From: Thermoanaerobaculia bacterium
Lineage (GTDB): Bacteria > Acidobacteriota > Thermoanaerobaculia > Multivoradales > UBA5704
Length of the DNA: 5,021 bases
Assembly (NCBI GenBank): GCA_025937035.1
Contig: JAICSG010000374.1
Location: 1 to 5,021, forward strand
Direction: 5' to 3'
Shown: positions 4,989 through 5,021 of the stretch, one piece after another
Position numbering within the stretch: the stretch's first letter is position 1
Layout: each line of letters opens with the position of its first letter
The notes under the pieces: model-generated
Databases searched by the model: none
What the model saw: the letters and a program-made list of their open reading frames with translations, nothing else
Told to the model about the DNA's origin: nothing
Position numbers and translations under genes: made by a program

Positions 4989-5021
4989 ATGGGAGAATCT
5001 ACGGATTCACAAGGGAGAAGA
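4989..5021 (+). CDS. Start of an unidentified gene, cut by the window edge
   Basis: ATG at 4989 opens eleven codons, M-G-E-S-T-D-S-Q-G-R-R, and the frame runs off the end of the window. GAGGG (4977-4981) lies 7 bases upstream, an ideal ribosome binding site, which is the main support. The polar N-terminus is not a signal peptide, so the product is probably cytoplasmic. Eleven residues are too few to assign a family. Acidobacterial ECF sigma factors can begin with a short polar stretch like this, but that is only a guess. Confidence 0.5.
   Translation, partial: MGESTDSQGRR

Noticed and set aside
4913..4999. GATTCTCC and GGAGAATC inverted repeat around the last start codon
   Set aside because: Arms of only 8 bp separated by about 70 nt are near what chance gives, and the intervening sequence shows no supporting structure.

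Overview
The window looks like chromosomal DNA from a high-GC, probably soil or sediment Acidobacteriota-type bacterium. This is an inference from three things: the very GC-rich coding sequence, a secreted PD40-repeat protein ending in a 'PC-x-L-x-DTR' type C-terminal domain, and small lineage-specific hypothetical proteins with Pro/Ala/Gln-rich tails. No rRNA, tRNA, CRISPR array, transposase or integrase was seen. No recognisable defence or biosynthetic system is present.

Layout. (1) 2-3046, plus strand: the 3' part of a giant, almost certainly exported beta-propeller protein. It has fifteen visible PD40/TolB-like repeats followed by a C-terminal cap domain; its true start lies upstream of the window. 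(2) 3111-3140: a perfect 12-bp stem-loop between convergent genes, probably a shared terminator. (3) 3151-4028, minus strand: a compact two-gene operon with a 23-nt gap. The first gene (3657-4028) encodes a 123-residue protein resembling pterin-4a-carbinolamine dehydratase but lacking the catalytic His-His-Pro signature. The second (3151-3633) encodes a 160-residue helical protein with a KYG-x2-x-EKL-x-EFGLK motif and a low-complexity tail carrying a tandem duplication. (4) 4029-4448: a divergent intergenic region, visibly more AT-rich over about 4085-4260. It holds a TTGACA promoter facing left, a 15-bp palindrome beside its -35, an extended -10 candidate facing right, and a long GC-rich leader with competing pairing elements. 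(5) 4449-4766, plus strand: a short secreted protein with a clear signal peptide and two G-x-G-x-DPNG octapeptides, the second forming its C-terminus. (6) 4767-4988: a hairpin, a weak promoter candidate and no gene. (7) 4989-5021, plus strand: the first 11 codons of another gene that leaves the window.

The genes do not form an obvious pathway. The propeller protein and the small secreted protein point to cell-surface or extracellular roles, and the minus-strand pair looks cytoplasmic. The most interesting points are the PCD-like protein without its catalytic histidines, the hairpin over its ribosome binding site, the palindrome at its promoter, and the DPNG-ended secreted peptide with its long structured leader. 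All identifications are by eye from sequence motifs; no database search was done.
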